A stretch of 64,000 nucleotides of DNA, taken from assembly GCF_947623445.1 (NCBI RefSeq), contig NC_135240.1, positions 4,588,001-4,652,000 on the forward strand. Reading direction: 5' to 3'. Numbering within the stretch: position 1 is the stretch's first letter; every line of letters starts with the position of its first letter. The translations under genes were made by a program, and so were the position numbers. Positions 23,676 through 36,573 of this stretch are shown here, one piece after another. The stretch comes from Clavelina lepadiformis (Eukaryota > Chordata > Ascidiacea > Aplousobranchia > Clavelinidae). The notes beneath the pieces are model-generated. The model saw nothing but the letters and a program-made list of their open reading frames with translations. It was not told the origin of the DNA and did not search any database.

Positions 23676-25813
23676 AGCAATATACCAGGTCAGCGAGTCT
23701 AAAGAAATCAGAAAACTGCATCAAGTCAGGATTTCAAGTCGCCCGATGCGCCTCAATCTTGTTCTGATCAACGTGAAAGCTTTTGCGAAAAGAACAAATC
23801 TAATTGTCCCGTTACATCACGTCACCGCATCTGTAAAGCGCGTCTGCTATTGATTTATATGAGAATGTCAGCTCTATTACATATCACTCGCTTCATAAAC
23901 AACTTCAATTTGCCTTAAATAGAACAAAAACACGATGTTGCTGTCAGCCTAACCGCTAAACCAGCGCGTTTTTTGTGGTCTATAGTCGGTCGTCAAGCTG
24001 ACCACAAATTCGAGTCAAAACTACAAGTTAAGAATTTCTGATTCAGACGAACAACCTTCTATCGACAGGTCCCAGCTCAATTAAACTCGCCTTGTTTCGA
24101 TGCTCGCGCGATTTGTCTCCATTCTACGCTTGATTCAGGAAATTACTTGACGCCTGATAACTTCAAATTACCTGCACTTTATTCTCTCGCGTAATTTGAG
24201 CCTTTTTGCGATCAAATGAAAAGCTACGATGGCCTAGTTTGTGACGTAACAGTCTAACCGTGACAAGTCTAAAAGACGACTCTTAATGTGATATTGAAAT
24301 GGCGTCAGGATTATTTTGTTTACTTAACCTCGCCTACACACGACCAGATAGTCGCTACTTTAACTCGCAACAATTCTCGTCACCTTGAACGCCCCGACGA
24401 TCAGCGGTTTCGCTTCATGCATTGTTGACGTCACACTAATGAACCGAACTAGGTTTCGATTTTCCGTGACACGAGCCGAATGAATTATTTATTTCGCGAC
24501 AAGTTAACCTTTTAATTTTCTCCACATGAAGGAGGTGAAATTCTTTCGCTTCTGGGACGCGATTTGGCCGAAAATTAGAAAGTTTTCCTGCATGGATGTG
24601 TCTATGATGTCTATGAAAAACTTTGCATAACTTCGCGCAAAATTTCTACTTTGACTTGTTTCATGACGTCATCCATCAACGAACCGCGCTCATGCAATGA
24701 AGCGAGATTCTAATTTTCAACAAAAGCATTAGAGTTTAATTATTTATTAACATACGCACGCGAACGTGTTTGTTTGTGAAATGTCACAACAGCTTACATC
24801 ACCTGCGTCAAGTGTTGAAGTAACGCCTTTTTAATCACCCCCATTAGCTGGGCCTTCTCGCTGAAACGCATTTTTACGATTATTTAAGAAATCGATCTTC
24901 TGTAATCAATTTTTTCATCCTTGCTGGCCGGCACCTATATTTTACCCCTCCCCCTCCCCTCCCCTCCCCTCCCCTTCCCCCTCACAAAAGGGAGAATTTC
25001 AGAACAACCTGCACCGGGTTAAACTTTAACTTTGTGCAAATCCAACAGCATCGTGTCAAAAATCGCTGCGTTTGTTACAATAACGCTCTATCACGGGTGA
25101 TTTGCAAGTAGTTGACGTCATAATAGGAAGGCGGGGCTTTATATGGCGGCTTTGCAGGTCGCAATTTCACCATCGAACTTAAGCAACAAACTATCATTCA
25201 ATTTATACCTTCAAACAACGAAGCAAATCTTTCCATAATTTATTCCTGCGCTTCCCAACACTCTGAGTTGCTCAAAGTCAACAAAGCATCGCACACTACC
25301 CCTTTTGTTACGTGTTTATGACTTCACAATGAACAGATATGCGCACCAGAGCAATTTCTGCTCTTTCATTTTCACAGTGCACCTGAAGAAGCAAACTTGT
25401 GCTTGCGAAAGCTCGCGCAGAAGAATCAAAAATAGAGTTAACCTTCAGAGCACCAACTTACATCTTGCTTTTTATTTTACTATTTGCTCGGTTTACGAAG
25501 CTCGGCCGCCATCATTCTTCCGCGAATGAGACTTAACTTTGCATTAAACCTATTGTCACGTAACAATGCATGAGAAGTAGCTGGCTGGCTGGCAAGTCAC
25601 CAATGACAGCTCGAGAACGTTTCTCCTGAAATTTATTGAAAGATTTTTCGACTTGGTCAAATAAACGATAAATCGAGTCAGAGCAATTTGCTCCGTTTTA
25701 TTACAACCCAGAGCTGGTGAGACAACAAACAAACAACGTCACAGTAGTATCTCATGCTTTCATCTTTGTCATGTAACAATTGGGACTCTTATCTGGCGGG
25801 ATGCCACTTGTGA
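23676..25813. other. Intergenic between receptors B and C
   Basis: No coding exon recognised. It holds a C-rich tract at about 24949-24982, several GACGTCA octamers (about 24425, 24664, 25113), and an open frame at 25305-25529 without family features. Confidence 0.4.
24949..24982. repeat. CCCCT-type low-complexity tract
   Basis: About 34 bases of repeated C4-5T units. The minus strand is therefore a run of G4-5 blocks spaced by single A, suited to G-quadruplex folding. Confidence 0.8.
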
Positions 25814-27637
25814 TTATCTTCGCCCCACTTGACCCCGTTTGAACTCAGTCAAGCGTCGAAACTTTCTCATTGAAAAGACGGTAAATCCCCCTATTACGAG
25901 AAGAAGTTGCATGAAAGTTTTTAATTTCCTGCAGGGACAACAATTTGCTTAAGATAAATTTCTACGAACCTAATTGTTTATGACGTCGAATCACGTCATA
26001 ACAGCTTTGCTCGTCTCCGCCGTTTTTGATTTCCGCTTCATGCTGCGTTTAATATCACCGGTTGTTAAACTGGTCAGCCAATAAATGTCGTCTTAGTCAC
26101 AATTTATTGTATGATGTCATAATAACGTTACAACTCTCACCTGAAATAAACCAATAAGGCGGCTCCGAACGACAGAATGACGATCAGCAGAACACCGGTT
26201 GCTATGGCGACCACACCTGCAAAATTTATTTTGAAGTGATGAAATTTGATCTCGACTGCCACTGCGGGTCGGACATAAAAAATTGGTCATATCTGGGATT
26301 CAATTCTATACAAAACAAATCAAATATTTTGGCTTACGAAGTAATATGACGTCACTATGTGAAGAAATTTGTCCCGACGGTTGATCGTCTCTATCTTTTG
26401 TGACGTCATGGAGTTGTTTGCTTTGAACGTCTTTGCTTGTGCTTTCCTCCTCTGTTGAGTTGAACCAAGTTGAGATGAAAATTTCGGTAAAATGAAGCGC
26501 CGCTAGACGGAGTAAGCGAGTCGATGCTAATATATCGAAAATCTAATTTTTAACCTTTGACTTCTTTCAAAACTTCTGGGTTTCGAGTCAATATAGCTGA
26601 CGTCATAACAGATTCATCGACATAATCCTGAGACTCAACAAATGGCGCGAGAAGCTCCTCCACCGCGTCACGTGATTGAGTTATTGTGTCATGGTCACGT
26701 GTTGCAGGGGCTGCTTTTGAAGTCTCATCTACAAAGATTAAGTAATTTGTCAATGTCATCACAATACCAGGAAAATGTACAGTTATGACGTCACTCACTT
26801 ATTTTCGGGATTAAATTTTGGCCTCGGAGAATTTTCACTGAAGCTGAAAAATAAATTAGAAGAAATTAACTCCATGTGACCAATTTTAACCAATCACTGG
26901 TCATTCTACACAAACAATTTGAGCTTGTATCGTCACTGTGACGAAATAATTGGATGGAGATTAGTATGTTGTAGTCACAAAGGTTCTATGTCGTCACAAT
27001 TGCAAAGAGCATGATAATTACATGCTATAATGATAAATTTTTCATTTGCAAACAAATTAATTCTCACCAAAACATGGATTGTCGTAAATAATTTCATGGA
27101 TCATTGCGCATCTTGCTGTATTCTGCAACGTAACAAACATAGTTATGACGTGAAAAAGTATATTGTGCGGTGGCTGTAGAATGGGATGGGGTGCACCTTC
27201 TCGCAAAAACATTTCTCATCCGTCTTGAATATCCCCTTTGTGACGTCATCCATGATTTTGGCACAGGCGTGCAGGTTCCTCATATCGGCATTGCATCGAC
27301 CCGACTTCACCTGGTACATTATGACATCATAGATGTTTATTACAAAGAATGGACATAATTCATGACGTAACTGGCTCGAAATATTTCAAGAAATTACCGC
27401 GCATTTTGTTTTGAGACCGTTGAGTGAGATCCTGCACAATTTGTCCTGTCTGCAATCCTTTAGTATCTCGTAGCAGGGCTTTTGCTCCTTTGCGTCCAAA
27501 ACTTCGTTTGTTTGTGCCGCTCTATGCGCCTTGCCGGCCCCCGTCGCGCTCCTAGGGGTGCCACGACGAGCACCATGCGATTTTCCAAGCGTAGCCAATT
27601 GCAGGACAATGAAAAAGGTCAAGATTGAAAAATTCAT
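25814..27637 (-). CDS. GFR-alpha/GAS1-domain transmembrane receptor C
   Basis: Eight exons join in phase: 27637-27398, 27310-27197, 27122-27068, 26843-26799, 26728-26555, 26451-26356, 26216-26141 and 25928-25814, giving 304 residues. The leader is MNFSILTFFIVLQLATLGKS. The cysteine block PCYEILKDC...KTKC again has Cys-x6-Cys-x5-Cys-x10-Cys, then RCNADMRNLHAC...CFCEK and ARCAMIHEIIYDNPCF. An acidic stalk (AVEELLAPFVESQDYVDE) precedes the membrane helix (IATGVLLIVILSFGAALLVY) and a basic tail. Exon 1 (240 nt) and exon 3 (55 nt) match receptor B. The last exon is the weakest part: its frame is open and in phase, but its sequence is unlike the tails of A and B. It is the oldest-looking of the three by divergence. 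Confidence 0.75.
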
Positions 27638-30600
27638 CTTTGTACTTCTCTGATATATTCCACGATAGGTCGCTCACAATGCTTTGTTATGACGAAACAA
27701 TCGCTTATTGTCAATACAACAGCTGCAAGTAGATATTTAAGATAATTAGACTCTAATCTCCCGGGGACGCCACAGTTTATAGCGATAGGACTCAGCCTTC
27801 AACGAACAACTAGCGCTAAGTCTTCGTCTAATTTTCTTGTTTAATCTTCATCGCCTGCATGATTTCACAAACTTTGCATGAACGGTTTTTACCTGGTATA
27901 TGGTGAATCGTGACGTCACAATTTGATTAAGCAAAAACTGAAGTGCTGATCTATGATTTGTATTATCTTGATCTGCATAAAAATTCTGGCTTTAAGTTTT
28001 TTCAAAATGCTCCAATCTGTCTTTTTTTTTCAAAAAAATGCTAAAAACCAGCTTTTTTACAAAACAAAGTGTTGGTTGTTGCAAAACAATGGTCTTTCGA
28101 CTTCCTTCAACTTTTCCTTAAATTTTATTTAAAAACTTTTACCTCGAAGTGCCATCACGTAACAAAGAAACCGCGATCGTCGTCACGCGCCCGTCTCAAG
28201 TAACTGGAAGACGAGAGCTGGTCGTTGATAAATAAGCCGGGTCCGACGCGAAAAACTCCAATCGAAGCCAAGAGCGCTTTTTTGTTTATTTATAAACACG
28301 CGCGCGGAGTGAGTGGTGTGTGCGAGCGCATTGTGACACAATAGATCAGTAATTACTTATCGCGTCTAATGGACGCGCTTTCAACGGCGGCAAACGCGAA
28401 GTATAAAAGCACGTGCTGGTTATTCTAGAGCCCGGCAACACAACACCAGATGTGAAGGATCAGAATTAATCCGAAATATTTTCACCGAAAACTCGAAATT
28501 CAAGGCATTCTTCGTTAATTATGACGTATCAATGGCACGAGATAATTGCAGTGACATCGTTTTATTTTAACCAACCACAATTTTATAACAATCGACATTT
28601 AAACGTCCTAAAGTGCTATTATCTGCAAAACTGGAATTGAAATTTCTTCGCCAAATTTCGTGTTTTCTCACGAGTGGGGGGCGATCCTCCATCGACTCAA
28701 CAGACGAAAATTTCTCTTTTTACAAATCTCGAATTTTTCTGCGCGAGTCAAAGTCATGGATAAGTTCACACAGATTGGTGCCGTCTGCTGTTTGTTATCA
28801 GCGCGGCTTCGTGTGAATGTACAAATTAGTTCTTAAATTCCAAGACATATCGCGTAACAATCTCCTCGCTTTTCCCACGCCCGACTGCAGGCTTCGGTGA
28901 CCAAACAAGAACCTATTATGTCGTCACAGAGACAATATGTGTTAGTAGTAAGGTCATTTCAAATGGCGACCTTTTTAAAAATCGATTTTGGGTTTGTTTA
29001 TTAAATTTTCATGAAAGAGTATTTCAGAATAAGTCGCTTTTATTTCAAAAGTTTCTAAAAATCATTTTCAGTTGGTCACGTGACTCGTCTGCGAGTAAAT
29101 TGAAAATTTGTGAAACCACCGCACAATTGTTGCCGGATCCGCCCAAACTTTCTCGTGCTTGGCCTCTAAATGCGCTGAAGCAAAATCTTGGGCATTATGA
29201 CGACACAAAGCAGTTTAACAAAGACTGAAACCTTCTCCTAGATTGTTCACAATTTCCTTTGCATTATTCTTAAGTTTAATTATTAAAATTTTTTTGTGAA
29301 AACATCAACTGATCTCTTTCATTTCCACAAACCATGAAACATTTATGATGTAACAAAGAACACGCGACCAGACAGCTGTCTGTTGTGTTATGACGTCACA
29401 ATGTAAAGCATGGATGTCACCTGCTGGTTGTCAGCGTGAAACAAGAAGACAATTTGGGTCCAATCCTTCAACCAGGCCTGTCCGTATATTGTGACGATAT
29501 AAGTATTTGAAAGATCGATTGTGACATCATAACGCCCTAATTGCTGCAACATTGAAGCGCGATTGTTTCAGCTTTCATGAGAAAACTTTCAACCTTTTTA
29601 GAGGAAGTCTGTCCGACCTGCGCGACCCGTCAATTGTTGGAATTCTGGAACTCGCGTCGCTGCGTTTCCGGTTTCCTTACTTTCCCACACTATTGTTACG
29701 TCATCAATCGAAGAGAACTGCTGCATCAAAACCTCGTTTCACGTTTTTGTGGAGTTGGGGCGATTCCACGCATGATTGAGCAGCAGATGTGGCTGAGTTG
29801 ATTTGTTTCTGAGCTTTCCGCGTTGGTTAAATGAGAACTTGCCTCACGTGACCAATCCCAAAGGGGGTTTCAGTCATAATCTAACTTTTTCTGATGACTC
29901 TGGTATTTCGTCGCTGCTTACATTTCTCAACATATGCTCTCATTAAACGTATTATGACGCAGTTAATACGCAACAATTAGGTGCGGAAATATTTGTCAAA
30001 TTGCTTGTTCGCTCCCACACTATATTTTGCGCCGACCCATTCCCAACAGACGCTTCCCGCAATTCACGATTGTGACAAAACAGTTGACGCTTTATTGATA
30101 TAATGACGTCACAGTGCATACATATGTTCTTTGCAAACACAAGTTGCACATTATCAGCATTGCAATTATGACGACGCGAATAGGAAAGTGGAACGCGGGA
30201 TCGTTATTATGTTGATCAATGTGACGCAACAAAAGGAGTTAGTGCATCATAATTGAGACTTTTTCGTCCGCTGCAGTGACTCGAGCATCCGCAAAAGACT
30301 CTAAAATATTTCCGCTTAATTTCGCTGCCAGCTGATTAGAAGTTTAATGACGAACAAACAGGTTCATGGCTGTAGACGTCTTATTTGTGAATGTGAAGAA
30401 TTTTAACAGGTATTCTGCATAGTATGACATCATAATTACTCCTATTATGATATCGCTTTTAACGGATTAAATCCTCCTCTAATTATGTTAACATTTTAGA
30501 TAACGTTGATTGCATTGTCACGTCACAGATAATTTCTGTAAAAAGCGATTATCGGCTTCGCGTGAATAGAAAATCACCTGAAAACGGTAATTGAGGGGAT

Positions 30601-33600
30601 TACATCATCGATTCCTTCCGAAGTGTCGCGTCGTTTTAACCAACATTTCATATTTAAACAGAGCAAATCTTTCATCGCGTAAAATCGCGTCTTGTCGCCG
30701 AGCAGCTGCCTCTCCCGCCCCCACCACAGAGCATATGCCGACCGCGCCGGGGCCTTCTGCGACACGGAAGGTGTTGGCTCGAACCGCGGTCGCTTTAAAT
30801 TTGGCCAAACCAACAATCGCCTTCGCAGATGTTGTTGGAGCCGGGAACTTGACAATGACGCGCGCGAAGTATTTGTCCTAAAATACGGGCTGGGCATATC
30901 CCAGTCAAGGTGAGTTCTCTCAAACACATCGCGAACTTAATTACAGGATCGAAGGCGATTTTAAATCAAATTGGACTGAGGACTGAGGACATTTAGAACT
31001 TATGACTGGAACAAACACATAAGGTTCCTGGAGTGACGTCATTTTTTTCAATTTTAAACATTTTGTTTTGTCATAATCCGGAAAGATTAACCTCTACATA
31101 TAGGAAGTGATGATCACCAGTTACTAAACGATGCCAGATATTATGTCGTCACCATATGCTTGTTGTATTGATTATGATGTAATAAACACTCAAATTCTTT
31201 AAATCTTCCTTATCTCTGTGTATGTGGAGTTGAAACAATCCGAGCAAAAACACATAATTGAACAGGGGGGGTGGCCTAATTAGCGGTTTCGCGTTTTATC
31301 GAAATCCAAGCAACTGAACAACTTCAGATTTGGCAATGAATACTTTCCATACTGACGTCACAATGCTGTCTTGCTACGTCTTTGTCTTCTTTTATTTCTA
31401 AATCAAACAAGTTTTAATTCGTTTATTGCCTTCGTTGAACTGATAACCCTTGGAGTAGAAAATTGACGGACATTTGTGACTTTTTACGACAAAAAACTCG
31501 TTAAACGGTAAATTTGATTCGGTTCCAACCGATTTACGAGAAAACACATAAAAAGCACCAACTAACAATATTGCTACTATTACGTCATAATAAAGTGAAA
31601 ATTCACGAAGCGGAATTTGCTACTTGATCTGCGTTTCCCACCATTTTATTTTTGAACGTCACCAACACCGGGATTCGAAATAAACAGAATAACGAAAATA
31701 TCATGAAATGCCAATTATGACGTCACAAATGCACTTGTTCTCACGATGAAATGAGAGATAAACTTGCTGTCGTCGAGAAAGAGCGAAGTGTCGCGGTCAA
31801 GTTCTGGCGTAAGCAGCAATTATCGATATTTTTTCACCGTGACCCGGCGGTACCCCCCATCAATCACTCACGAGACTGGACGATTCTTCAAAGAACCGTT
31901 GAACATGTCTTCATAATGATTTTGATTGTGACATCATAAATACCATGTGAAAAAGTAAAGATTGTTTATCCCGAACCAGCGAGATCTAGAGTTGAAATGA
32001 CATCGAATGATTTTGTTCACATATTCAAAGAAATCGCGTCCGGTGCAAATATTCTTCGACCAGATCATTTGACTTCATTCAATGCAACCGATGCATCTTG
32101 CCGGTCTTATGACGTAATTAGGCGTCATTTTTAAATAGCTGTTTTCCCACTTAACTCAGTGGTGAATCGCGTCTTGCTTCACACGAGCATGCCATGGTGT
32201 TAATTTCTTATCATATCAGTCGCTCTGTGTTGAATATTCGTCTTTTTCGCGCTTGTATTATCACCTCATAATGGTCGTGTCGCATTGTCTTTGTAATCAA
32301 ATCATAATCCTATTACAAATTGCTTCTTAGCTGTTGTGAGTTTGCCGGATTACAAACGTGAATAATCATATCATCTTCCTGTCACTTCTTATGCGCTCCT
32401 ATTTGTTAATAATCCGGTGAGCAATAAACCATTATGACGTTTGTAAAAAGATTATTTAATGGTTGTCTGAACAATATACAGAAATGGAGAAAGACAAATA
32501 AAATTTGATCAGGAAAATTTTGTTGAAAACATTTTAATCGAAATAAACAAAATTGAAAATCAACGACGATTTTGAATTAAATTTGATCTTGTTTTGTCGA
32601 GTTTGCTTCCAATGACGTTGTTAAAAGCGCAAAATGTCCAAATTGTCGAAGAAAGTGTGCTTTAATGCTGCTATCTAGTGACCAGGTATTTCGTCTATAA
32701 TTTTCGGAAATAATGTTGTCCACTTTGTTTTTGTTCTCGGCAATTTTCTTACTGAACGTCGTTGTATATTTGCTTCTTTTGCTGACGTTGATTGTAAAGG
32801 TAGCGCAGAAAAAGATTCTTTTTGTTTCGCCTCCATTCTGCTCTCACACGAACGGAGAAAAGGAATATCAGTGTCACAACACAACTATAACGTCCACGTG
32901 GACTTTCGTGCAAATTGAAAAACAATCAACGTCAACTATAACCGCGCCAACGTTTAACCGACGTCAACTTACAGGGAAGGTCGCAACTCGTCACAGCTTC
33001 TTGGCTTCTTGGCCGAGCAATTTGTATTTAGGACGTTTTCAACGAAGGTCTTCAGATTTTTGTGTTAAATATTGGGATTAAGAACAGACCATGCGACATT
33101 TTCAGTAGAACTTATGGCTCCAGGCAGGTTGTTTATGCGCAAGTCCGAAGAATACGATGCTTTTCCGCCATCTAGTGTGCATTTTATAGTTTAAAGTTGG
33201 TGATTTTCGGCTCCGTACATTTTCTCTCGTTAGCCTTTATTTGCTGGAAGAGTTCCACCTGCGCAGTTTCAGGTGTTTATTGCCATCTATCAACCACGTT
33301 ATTTCGTGATGTGTCTGAAAGTACAAAAGCTGTATTTTAGTTTCTGACGAAATTATCTGGAAATCGTCGGCCAGTGGCAACAGTGCGTTTGGTGGCGGAT
33401 GCGAGATGACTCAAGTCATTCATTCATCGATTCATTCATTTATTCATTTATTTTTCGTCAAAAGAGCGGTGGGGACGAAAAATCAAGCCAGTTGTCACTA
33501 ACACGCACCAATGAACAGAAAAAAGTGACAAAGTCGAAAAGCTTTAAAAGTGCTCAAGAGAACTAACGTTGATATTTACTAGTAACCACTAGCACGGCCA

Positions 33601-33684
33601 CTAAACCTATGATTAGTTTGTGATAACATGATGACTAATTTAACATACGGAATTACATATCATTTGGAAATTTAGTTTTTTAAG
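27638..33684. other. Gene-poor stretch rich in TGACGTCA-like motifs
   Basis: About 6 kb without a gene I can support. A TATA-like GTATAAAAG at about 28401 follows a GC-rich block and could mark a plus-strand promoter, but no exon could be tied to it. Open frames at 30574-30927 and its plus-strand counterparts sit in a GC-richer patch and are open in several frames on both strands, so strand and reality are unclear. A 122-codon ATG frame at 32713-33081 (+) begins with a hydrophobic helix (SAIFLLNVVVYLLLLLTLIV) but is otherwise unlike known proteins. Palindromic GACGTCA octamers recur about every few hundred bases. Confidence 0.45.
33412..33600. repeat. Dispersed SINE-like repeat with ATTC-type tail (copy 1)
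   Basis: An (ATTC/ATTT)n microsatellite at about 33418-33452 runs into a unique block, TCGTCAAAAGAGCGGTGGGG to about 33595, which is repeated with roughly 85% identity at 44886-45045. A simple-repeat tail next to a conserved ~150-bp body is typical of a SINE in reverse orientation. Confidence 0.55.
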
Positions 33685-34211
33685 TGTTGTTTCAGCAAAG
33701 CGTAACACTGCGTCACGACAGCTTCCTGTTCGCCGCTGTAACTTATGCTATCATATTTCGTCTTGCCTGTTTCGTATATGTTTGCCTGCTGTAGAAGTTT
33801 TTCAGTTGCGTTAATAACTACCAGTAACCAGTTTCAGCAATGTTATACAGTTGCCAATAATAAGCAAAAAGTCTTTATGCTGTTGATGTGCCTGTGTACT
33901 GTTGATATGTAATCGCCTAAAGAAGAATCAATATATTTATATAATCAGTTTATACAATCAACATTCTTGTGCAATCTACTGATGAGTACAATTTAAAGAA
34001 GTTCAGTGTCAAGTTAGACAACTTTGTTTGTCAGCTTCACAAGACAATCAGCTTTTAACTGAACAATTAAGTCTAAGGTTGATAAAGCAAAACAACGACC
34101 TTGAGACTCATGTAACAACATCGAACGCAATAAACAATTAGACAATCGAACATTGTATTGGAGTGGCTGGATCAGTAAAGTTCAACAACAATAACCAATC
34201 ATTCCATTACA
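33685..34211. repeat. Dispersed repeat, possible solo LTR (copy 2)
   Basis: Similar to 14187-14589 over its first ~40 bases and over its last ~220 bases, with a different middle part. It begins TGT and ends TTCCATTACA. It is a diverged fossil; no coding region is attached that I can recognise. Confidence 0.45.
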
Positions 34212-34564
34212 AGTTAAATCCATAAAACATAAGTTGAAAAAGCGAAATTAAGCAGACGAGCAAGTGATGTGTTCAAGCAACGGATGAATGAAAATTGCTT
34301 CAGTGTTGTACATCAGTGGATGAGAAAGGAAGCCCACCGTGAAAGAAACCCCATCCCGGGAAGAGCCCGGTTTCTGGTGGCCATAGCACTAAAGAAGGAC
34401 GTTGAAGTCACGAGACTCTCTTCGGATTGATTAGCTTAGATTTGAGTTGCATCGTGCGAGTAAAGTGCACAGATGTAATTAGTTGATTGTTTAGTCGATT
34501 GTTGATGTTGTTAGTTGATTGTTGTTAGTTGATTATAATCAATTGATTGAAAAATTGATTAGTT

Positions 34565-34638
34565 GAGGCCTAAAATTTTGTTTGTTTATTTTAAAATGGA
34601 GTTTATACTTGATTCGATTTGCCCGATTGTGCCACATT
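34565..34638. repeat. Direct repeat, left copy
   Basis: GAGGCCTAAAATTTTG through CCCGATTGTGCCAC, repeated about 860 bp downstream at 35424-35494 with few differences. Confidence 0.7.
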
Positions 34639-35423
34639 GTGCACAGATGTGCACTTAGCGTGGCACGTAAGTGCACAAATGTAATTAGTTGATTAATTAC
34701 TGACTAATTTATAACAAGAAACCAAAAAACTGCTTAAACTGAGATTGTACAGCAAAGTTTTATAGTTGGAAAAAATTATCTCTTTAAATTTTTTTAGGTT
34801 AAAGTTTTATTCTTTTATTTAAATAAATATTCCTTGGTTGATTAAATTTCTATGATAGTAATTTCGAAGATTTCTTCATTTGGTTAAATTATAAATATTG
34901 GTTCTATTTTTACTATTAATTTATTACGATGAAACCAAGTGTCAATGAAATACAGAAAGGTTATCACAAGGCTTATGCCTTATCCGTTTTAGTTATGGCT
35001 CCTCCGTTTTAGTAACTCTAACCACCAGTGCATAAATTTGACAACATTACTGAAAGAATATTTCGATACATTGCTGCAAAATCGCAAATTGTTGTTGCTG
35101 CGGCAGCTGCGTTAGCTGCTATAGGCTAGACCACCGTTAGTTTCCAGGCTATAGACAGCACAAATTTAATTTGTTTTTGTAGGATTTTACTTGCACACCT
35201 AATAGACAAAATTTATTTACCATGCAAGTGAAAGAGGTCGTAGTTTTATGTTGATAAGAATGGTTTACGAGATTATGGGGTTGTACACGATAACGCACAA
35301 AGATATGGCGGAAAGCGGCAAGATATAAGAATGCAACGGACCAAAACCCGTCCGAAAAGTTCGTCAGTTTTCGACGAGAAATTGTGTGTGCAAAGACGCA
35401 CATTATGACGTGATGGTGGCACT

Positions 35424-35494
35424 GAGGCCTCAAATTTTGTTTGTTTATTTTAAATTGGAGTTTAAACTCGATTCGATTTTCCCGATTGTGCCAC
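35424..35494. repeat. Direct repeat, right copy
   Basis: Second copy of the 34565-34638 block in the same orientation. The interval between them may be one mobile or duplicated unit, but no termini were recognised. Confidence 0.7.
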
Positions 35495-36573
35495 GCTAAC
35501 GTAATAGTTATGATATGCAATATGCAAGTATAGAATGAAAGTGTTTTGTGCACTGGACAGCATAATTTTCAAAGACTGGGCTGCACCAGTACCGGTAGGT
35601 AACAAAAAGTGTGCACTGGTTTGATCGAGTGTGCACCAGCCACCAGGTGTTGCTGTTTTGGGATTAGTTAGCTTGCAAAGTAGCTTTTTTATCCATTTTG
35701 TGCACAGGTCATGTTATGCACAGACATGTCCGGTGCACAGTGCTTTCTTTCCATTTGGGACAATATGGGGCAAAACGACAAATCTGTGCAAGAAAATTTG
35801 AAACCCAGCACACATAGAAACTTAACAGTAGGTTAGTAGCCCATCCGGGTCTTTTTTACTTTTGCATCCCCATATCAACTTCGATTATTGAGGAATTATC
35901 ACGTCATAATTTTTTACCTACTACCTCATAACTCCTTCCCATTCAGGCCTTCAAGTCAGAGTGCAAAAGTATAAGAGTCCCCAAATTTTGGCATTACATT
36001 TATTTGGCACACTGGAAACAAACTTTCCAGCAAAGGGTTACTTCTGCTGCTAGACATGGATACAATACAAGTAATGTAGCAATTAAGAAAGTGAAGATGA
36101 TTGTAACACATTTTCTAATTTTAAATATTCAAAAGGAGCGAGATGTCTATTAGTGAAAGTCTACTCATCGTCTAAAGTTGAAAGTGTTACACCTGCATGC
36201 ACAAGGTCCACCACATATGCACCAAACTTTTTCATCATCACACGGATTTGTAATTAATAAACAAAATATTGAACTTTCAGTGCACACAATCATGCCAAAA
36301 TCTTTGCATGCATGATTTCTCATCGAAAACTGTCATATTTTACGTCGGGCTCATTATGCGAGGAGTTTAAACACGAGGGCCTTCTGGATTTTTCATAACT
36401 AATTGCGTTTTGTGTTTCGTAATATTTGAATATGTTTTATTTACTGTTGACCCTGTTAAACCCATTGTTGGCATTTATGGGTTGAAAGATGAATTTCATT
36501 TTTAAAATATAAAGTTTCCATGGTCCAGGTCCGCACCGTACACATAGCTGTATATTTCCTATTAATGTGAAAA

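Larger units (their letters stand above)
34212..36573. other. Intergenic with local repeats
   Basis: Contains TTGATTAGTTGA-type low-complexity at about 34478-34565 and a ~70-bp direct repeat pair at 34565-34638 and 35424-35494. A short open frame at about 34258-34434 (RRASDVFKQRMNENC) is of unknown origin. The 134-codon frame at 35149-35553 lacks an ATG start and looks like chance. Confidence 0.4.

Noticed and set aside
30574-30927. GC-richer patch open in several frames on both strands
   Set aside because: No frame stands out as coding; no splice partners or recognisable motifs. Kept only as a note in the gene-poor stretch.
32713-33081. 122-codon plus frame with hydrophobic start
   Set aside because: An ATG and a helix are seen, but no splice or family support, and overlapping minus frames are also open; left as a note rather than a gene.
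33412-33460. ATTCATTC run considered as part of a CRISPR or satellite array
   Set aside because: It is a short imperfect simple repeat without spacers; the window is eukaryotic.
35149-35553. 134-codon minus frame
   Set aside because: No ATG start, crosses a repeat block, and composition is like the surrounding non-coding DNA.
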